Below, piece after piece: positions 60,555 to 64,000 of a stretch of DNA of 64,000 nucleotides. Both the position numbers and the translations under genes were made by a program. The notes under the pieces were generated by a model. The model was given only the letters and a program-made list of their open reading frames with translations, was not told the origin of the DNA and made no database searches. Every line of letters begins with the position of its first letter. The first letter of the stretch is position 1. The stretch spans positions 310,001 through 374,000 of the forward strand of contig NZ_JACCBX010000007.1 in NCBI RefSeq assembly GCF_013409995.1. Direction: 5' to 3'. This DNA is from Neobacillus driksii (GTDB taxonomy: Bacteria; Bacillota; Bacilli; Bacillales; Cytobacillaceae).

Positions 60555-61515
60555 TTGAAGAAGAGATTGACGAAAATAGGGATAGCTATTGTTTTACTTT
60601 TTATAATAGGAATGGGATTTGCCGGTAATTATTTTTACAATGTCGGTATTAATCGCAGCCAAGAAGGACCCAACCTTCATGGAGGGGGCAGCTCGGCAGC
60701 GGCGGCTAGTATTGAAGGATCAGAGGAACAGCAGGCGAAGATAGCGGCGTTAATGCAATGGACAGAGCAACAGAAGTTTGAGATCGTTCAGATGAAGTCT
60801 TATGATGGCATTAAAAGGGCGCTTTTTGAAGAACCCTAATTCTAAAGGCAAAGTGGTTATTCTGGCACATGGGTATAAGGGCAACAGCGAACAAATGCCC
60901 GGGATTACAAAGGATTACTATGACATGGGATATGATGTATTAAAGCCTGACGCCAGAGGACATGGTATGAGTGAAGGCGACTATATCGGGTACGGCTGGC
61001 ATGACCGAAAGGATTATGTGGATTGGATTGACTTTTTAATAAACGAGAAAAAAGAGAATACTATTTTTCTCCATGGATTTTCAATGGGGGCCGCAACCGT
61101 CCTCATGACTTCCGGTGAAAATCTCCCTAAAGAAGTAAAAGGAATGATCGCAGATAGCGGTTATACAACGGTTAAGGCAGAGTTATCACATCAATTAAAA
61201 TATCTCTACCATCTTCCAGCCTTTCCGCTCATGGAAGTAACGAGTGTTATTACAAAAATTAGAGCCGGATATACCTTTGAAGAAGCTTCGGCATTAGAGA
61301 GTGTAAAGAAAAATAAACTACCATTATTTATTATTCATGGCGACCAGGATGAGCTTGTCCCAACTGAAATGGGAACTGAAATTTATCAAGCAGCTTCTAG
61401 TGAAAAAGACTTATGGATCGTAAAAGGTGTAGGTCACACCGAGGCATATACGGTTGCTGAGGAAGAATATAAGAGAAGATTACAAAACTTTCTAGATCGT
61501 TCGATTCGAAAATAA
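60555..61515 (+). pseudogene. Membrane-anchored alpha/beta hydrolase, frameshifted
   Basis: The TTG start (AAAGGAG upstream) gives MKKRLTKIGIAIVLLFIIGM, a signal anchor, then a Ser/Ala-rich linker. The frame ends at 60839. The second frame from about 60802 continues the same fold: ILAHGYKGNSEQM, DARGHGMSEGD, HGFSMGAATV (nucleophile) and HGDQDELVP, VGHTEAY. The junction is at ATTAAAAGGG (60810-60819). A loss of five bases from a TTAAA duplication would explain it. The anchor-plus-hydrolase layout resembles YhfR/YqkD-type esterases. Confidence 0.78.
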
Positions 61516-61712
61516 TTCCCAAAGCTCCCTTCATCAAGGGAGTTTTCTTATTTTTCCTATTAACTGAAGTCATATATATGCCCATGGGTATTGGTCTAAT
61601 CCTGGGACAATCAAGGTACATAGTATGAGATTGTGGTTATTTAGTATGTGACAAATGACCAATTCATTCGTGAATGAAAATGTTGAAATATACAATTTAG
61701 GTGGGGGAATGA

Positions 61713-62369
61713 ATGAAAATGAATGAACAAAAACATTACCGAGATGATTTGTTGGAATGGTGTTATGCTGTTGAGGAAAATTGGGATAGTATGAAGCCGA
61801 GGTTTTTAAAACTCTATACCATCGAAATCATAAAGGAATGGGAAGAATCTTGCAGCCAATTAAAAACGAAGTTATCGGAAGACATAAATGCCGAAATCGA
61901 GGACTATGAAACTGCAAAAAATTTATATGAACAATGGGAACTGCTTTATAGAGAATCAATTGCTTATCCAGAAGAGATTGAAGTGGATTCTGAGTATTAT
62001 GTGGAAAAGGATGGACAAATCCAAATCGATGAAGATTATTTGGAAACAAACGCTCATCGTGAAGAGAGTGAGAGTGAATCTAAACAATATATAGATTTGG
62101 AAGAACTAAACCAATACCGAGAAAATTTGTTGGAATGGTGTGATAATCTGTACACAAATTGGAATAAAAGTAAACTCAGATTGTCAAACATTGTTGATAA
62201 TGAAACTTTAGAGATTTGGGAAGGAATGTATTCCGAATTCAAAGAGAGATTACAGGAAGACCTGCCATTAGAATACGAAGATTTTGAAACAGCTAATACC
62301 TTGTATGAACAGTGGAAAAATCTTCTTGACGAATCGTACTCTAATCAAAAAGAGGCTGAAGTTGAATGA
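61713..62369 (+). CDS. Acidic protein of two tandem homologous domains (unknown)
   Basis: The 218-residue protein has two copies of a ~75-residue helical unit. Copy 1 starts HYRDDLLEWCYAVEENW and ends DYETAKNLYEQWELL. Copy 2 starts QYRENLLEWCDNLYTNW and ends DFETANTLYEQWKNLL. A Glu/Ser-rich linker joins them. Each copy has one Cys (LLEWC). GGTGGGGG precedes ATG 61713. I recognise no family. Confidence 0.75.
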   Translation: MKMNEQKHYRDDLLEWCYAVEENWDSMKPRFLKLYTIEIIKEWEESCSQLKTKLSEDINAEIEDYETAKNLYEQWELLYRESIAYPEEIEVDSEYYVEKDGQIQIDEDYLETNAHREESESESKQYIDLEELNQYRENLLEWCDNLYTNWNKSKLRLSNIVDNETLEIWEGMYSEFKERLQEDLPLEYEDFETANTLYEQWKNLLDESYSNQKEAEVE

Positions 62370-62410
62370 AATGAGTTCGCAAATTCTGATCGAGCCATAA
62401 TGGATAAATA

Positions 62411-62447
62411 GAAGAAAACTCCCTCTAAAAGTGGAGGGGTTTTCTTA
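62411..62447 (+). terminator. Intrinsic terminator
   Basis: AAGAAAACTCCCTC pairs with GGAGGGGTTTTCTT (one bulge). Confidence 0.82.
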
Positions 62448-62561
62448 CCGATTCTAAATGGTGAAAATGAGGAAAAAGTAGCAAATTTTGCATTTTTGTG
62501 GCCTATCCAGCATTTTCATGTATAGTAGGGAGTAGAATCAATACACTGAAAGGCTGATAAT

Positions 62562-63224
62562 ATGAAGGTTGCAATTTTTGATTTTGATGGAACATTATTC
62601 CCTGAGGAGACTTTCCCGCTTTTGATGAGTCATTTAAAGAAACATCCTATCCATTTTCAAAAGTACCGGAAATTCTTCCTAAGAATTATGCCGGTCTATA
62701 TAGCATACAAATGTAAACTTTACCCTGAACAAAAAATGAAAGAGTACACTATGTGGTCGTATATTTCTGCATTTGGTTCTTCTTCCAAGGCGGAAATTGA
62801 GGAGTTTTTTTCTCAAATAGGCGGGAAGATGAGTCAAAACCTGAGTAATCAGATGTTACATCGATTAGAACAACATAAAAAAGATGGATACTATACGATG
62901 TTAGTCTCCGGAGCATATGTGCCGCTCCTTCATTCGGTCACTGAGGATGTTACTTTTGATTGTATCATTGGAAGTAATATACCCTATGAAAATGAAAAGC
63001 TGAGGAAGAATGCTCCAATAAACTACATATACGGTGAACGAAAAACCGAATATATTACTAACCATTTAGCAAACATGAAAGTGGATTGGCAAAATAGCTT
63101 TGCATATGGGGACAGTTTTACCGATTTAAATGTGCTTGAATTAGTTGGAAATCCTGTAGCGGTGAACCCTGAACCTCGTTTATTAGAAATTGCTAATCAT
63201 AAGAAATGGGAAATCATATCGTAA
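62562..63224 (+). CDS. HAD-superfamily IB phosphatase
   Basis: The 220-residue protein has motif I FDFDGTLFPEE with the nucleophile Asp, motif II LVSGAYVP, a later basic residue (ERKTEY) and motif IV YGDSFTDLNVL. The C1-type helical cap is characteristic of the PSPase/SerB-like IB group. The substrate is a phosphomonoester that cannot be deduced. The gene has no obvious operon partner. Confidence 0.9.
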   Translation: MKVAIFDFDGTLFPEETFPLLMSHLKKHPIHFQKYRKFFLRIMPVYIAYKCKLYPEQKMKEYTMWSYISAFGSSSKAEIEEFFSQIGGKMSQNLSNQMLHRLEQHKKDGYYTMLVSGAYVPLLHSVTEDVTFDCIIGSNIPYENEKLRKNAPINYIYGERKTEYITNHLANMKVDWQNSFAYGDSFTDLNVLELVGNPVAVNPEPRLLEIANHKKWEIIS

Positions 63225-63245
63225 CCAAACAGCTTTTTGACAGAC

Positions 63246-63286
63246 AAAACGAGAGCGTATCCTAATCAAGGATCGCTCTCGTTTAA
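63246..63286. terminator. Bidirectional terminator
   Basis: AAACGAGAGCG pairs with CGCTCTCGTTT between convergent genes. Confidence 0.88.
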
Positions 63287-63287
63287 G

Positions 63288-64000
63288 TTACAAGGCAGAT
63301 AAGACTATAACGACCACGAGCGGGAAGAAAACAATGATATAACCGATTGGATTAGCAAAATTGAGGGTCCAGCCAACGCCAAAGCGTTTTTCTACAAAAA
63401 TGGAAGGATCATTTCGGTTGAAGTAAAAGATTCCGCCTTTCCAATGTGTATCATCGTCGTAATCTGTTATTTCCTCTTTCACCTCATCGATAGATTGTTT
63501 ATCAGAACGCCCGACCTTTACAGCAAAAACAATGGTTCCCGCTAAAACAATCACAAGGAAAATAATTGGCGTTACCATCATGACAGTACCTGCAAATAAA
63601 TCAGGGTGAATCGTGGTTAATTGGAAGAAACTAAACATAACTGTTAGCAATAAACTAATTCCAAACATCAGCCAGCTTGAGTTTTTCCGTAATGTTAGCT
63701 GGCGAGTGCGTGATGCATTCAAACCGGTTGCACTTAATTTAAAGCCAGATTTATTTTTTCCAAGATTGATTCCTAAGAACATTGCTTGCATAGCTAATAG
63801 TGTTAGCGGCATTAAGATGGCTGAGATTGGCGTTTTCTCTGTAAAGGCATCCGCTTCACCATTTATTCCCCAGTGAGTTGGAATTTGTTCCGGCAATAGG
63901 TCATATTGGAAAATCGTATATCCGATGACCCCGACAGTAATCATCATAGGTAGTAAAAATACATACCAAGGAAGCATTTCATCTTGTGAACGAACCGTTA
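63288..64000 (-). CDS. DUF1648/DUF5808 membrane protein, 5' end outside the window
   Basis: The frame stays open to the right edge, so the N-terminus is missing. Visible are the DUF1648 segment (DLLPEQIPTHWGINGEADAF), several helices and the C-terminal DUF5808 pattern (HWKGGIFYFNRNDPSIFVEKRFGVGW). Such proteins resemble SdpI immunity proteins and Bacillus YfhO-like membrane proteins of unclear role. The internal ATG at 63977 is not the true start. Confidence 0.85.
   Translation of the reverse strand, partial: TVRSQDEMLPWYVFLLPMMITVGVIGYTIFQYDLLPEQIPTHWGINGEADAFTEKTPISAILMPLTLLAMQAMFLGINLGKNKSGFKLSATGLNASRTRQLTLRKNSSWLMFGISLLLTVMFSFFQLTTIHPDLFAGTVMMVTPIIFLVIVLAGTIVFAVKVGRSDKQSIDEVKEEITDYDDDTHWKGGIFYFNRNDPSIFVEKRFGVGWTLNFANPIGYIIVFFPLVVVIVLSAL

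Overview
The window looks like a chromosomal stretch of a low-GC, endospore-forming Firmicute of the Bacillaceae (Bacillus/Neobacillus-like). The evidence is AT-rich DNA, strong AGGAGG-type ribosome binding sites with many TTG and GTG starts, a complete gerA-type germinant receptor operon, Bacillus-typical families (DUF3231, DUF2935, DUF4317, DUF3006, DUF5808, EcsC, HelD), a class B RNase P RNA and a large Bacillus-type SRP RNA. The genus is an inference from style and gene content, not from a marker gene.

Layout. 1-8.6 kb: an amino-acid permease behind a lysine riboswitch (minus strand), a gamma-carbonic-anhydrase-like protein, an AraC/GyrI-type regulator, an ArsR-SRPBCC fusion with a second SRPBCC gene, a KtrB/TrkH-type potassium transporter, a threonine aldolase and a cupin. 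8.9-12.2 kb: an APC permease and a fused PabB-PabC. 12.3-20.6 kb: single metabolic and housekeeping genes (papain-like hydrolase, glutathione peroxidase, amidase with half a SPOR domain, HSL esterase, acetyltransferases, a D-threonine-aldolase-type enzyme). 20.7-24.7 kb: an MBL-fold enzyme and a MarR-MFS efflux pair with matching operators. 24.8-38.6 kb: DUF4317, a PocR/AraC regulator with a GH3 glycosidase, DUF2935, a Gre-like factor, DUF3231, a Gfo/Idh/MocA oxidoreductase, a TauE/SafE transporter, and a ComEC-like lipoprotein with DUF3006. 38.8-40.8 kb: a decayed IS607-type element (broken serine recombinase, C-terminally truncated TnpB). 40.9-46.7 kb: EcsC, helD with a leader terminator, a methyltransferase and a phosphoesterase. 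47.0-47.7 kb: rnpB and the SRP RNA gene in tandem on the minus strand. 47.9-51.7 kb: the ger operon. 52.2-53.3 kb: a repeat-rich gene-free region with a strictly 20-bp-periodic array. 53.4-55.9 kb: an NAD salvage operon (Nudix regulator, pnuC, nadR). 56-58.5 kb: a DMT transporter, a preQ1-I riboswitch with a queuosine-precursor-type transporter, and a ywaF-like gene with an internal stop. 58.55-58.74 kb: a 21-bp-periodic array. 58.9-64 kb: a carboxylesterase, a frameshifted alpha/beta hydrolase, a protein made of two copies of one domain, a HAD phosphatase and a DUF1648/DUF5808 membrane protein running off the end.

The regulatory layer is rich: two riboswitches, matching palindromic operators at both marR and MFS promoters, a palindrome just after the -10 of the NAD operon, a terminator in the helD leader, and a family of GTGCCAGGCACC hairpins that serve as terminators at several gene ends. 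The least explained features are the two helically phased arrays (20 and 21 bp, about two DNA turns) on either side of the NAD/queuosine region, the helD attenuator, and the zinc-finger-less TnpB relative. At least three genes are broken (IS607 tnpA, the ywaF-like gene, one alpha/beta hydrolase). I found no CRISPR array, tRNA or rRNA gene.
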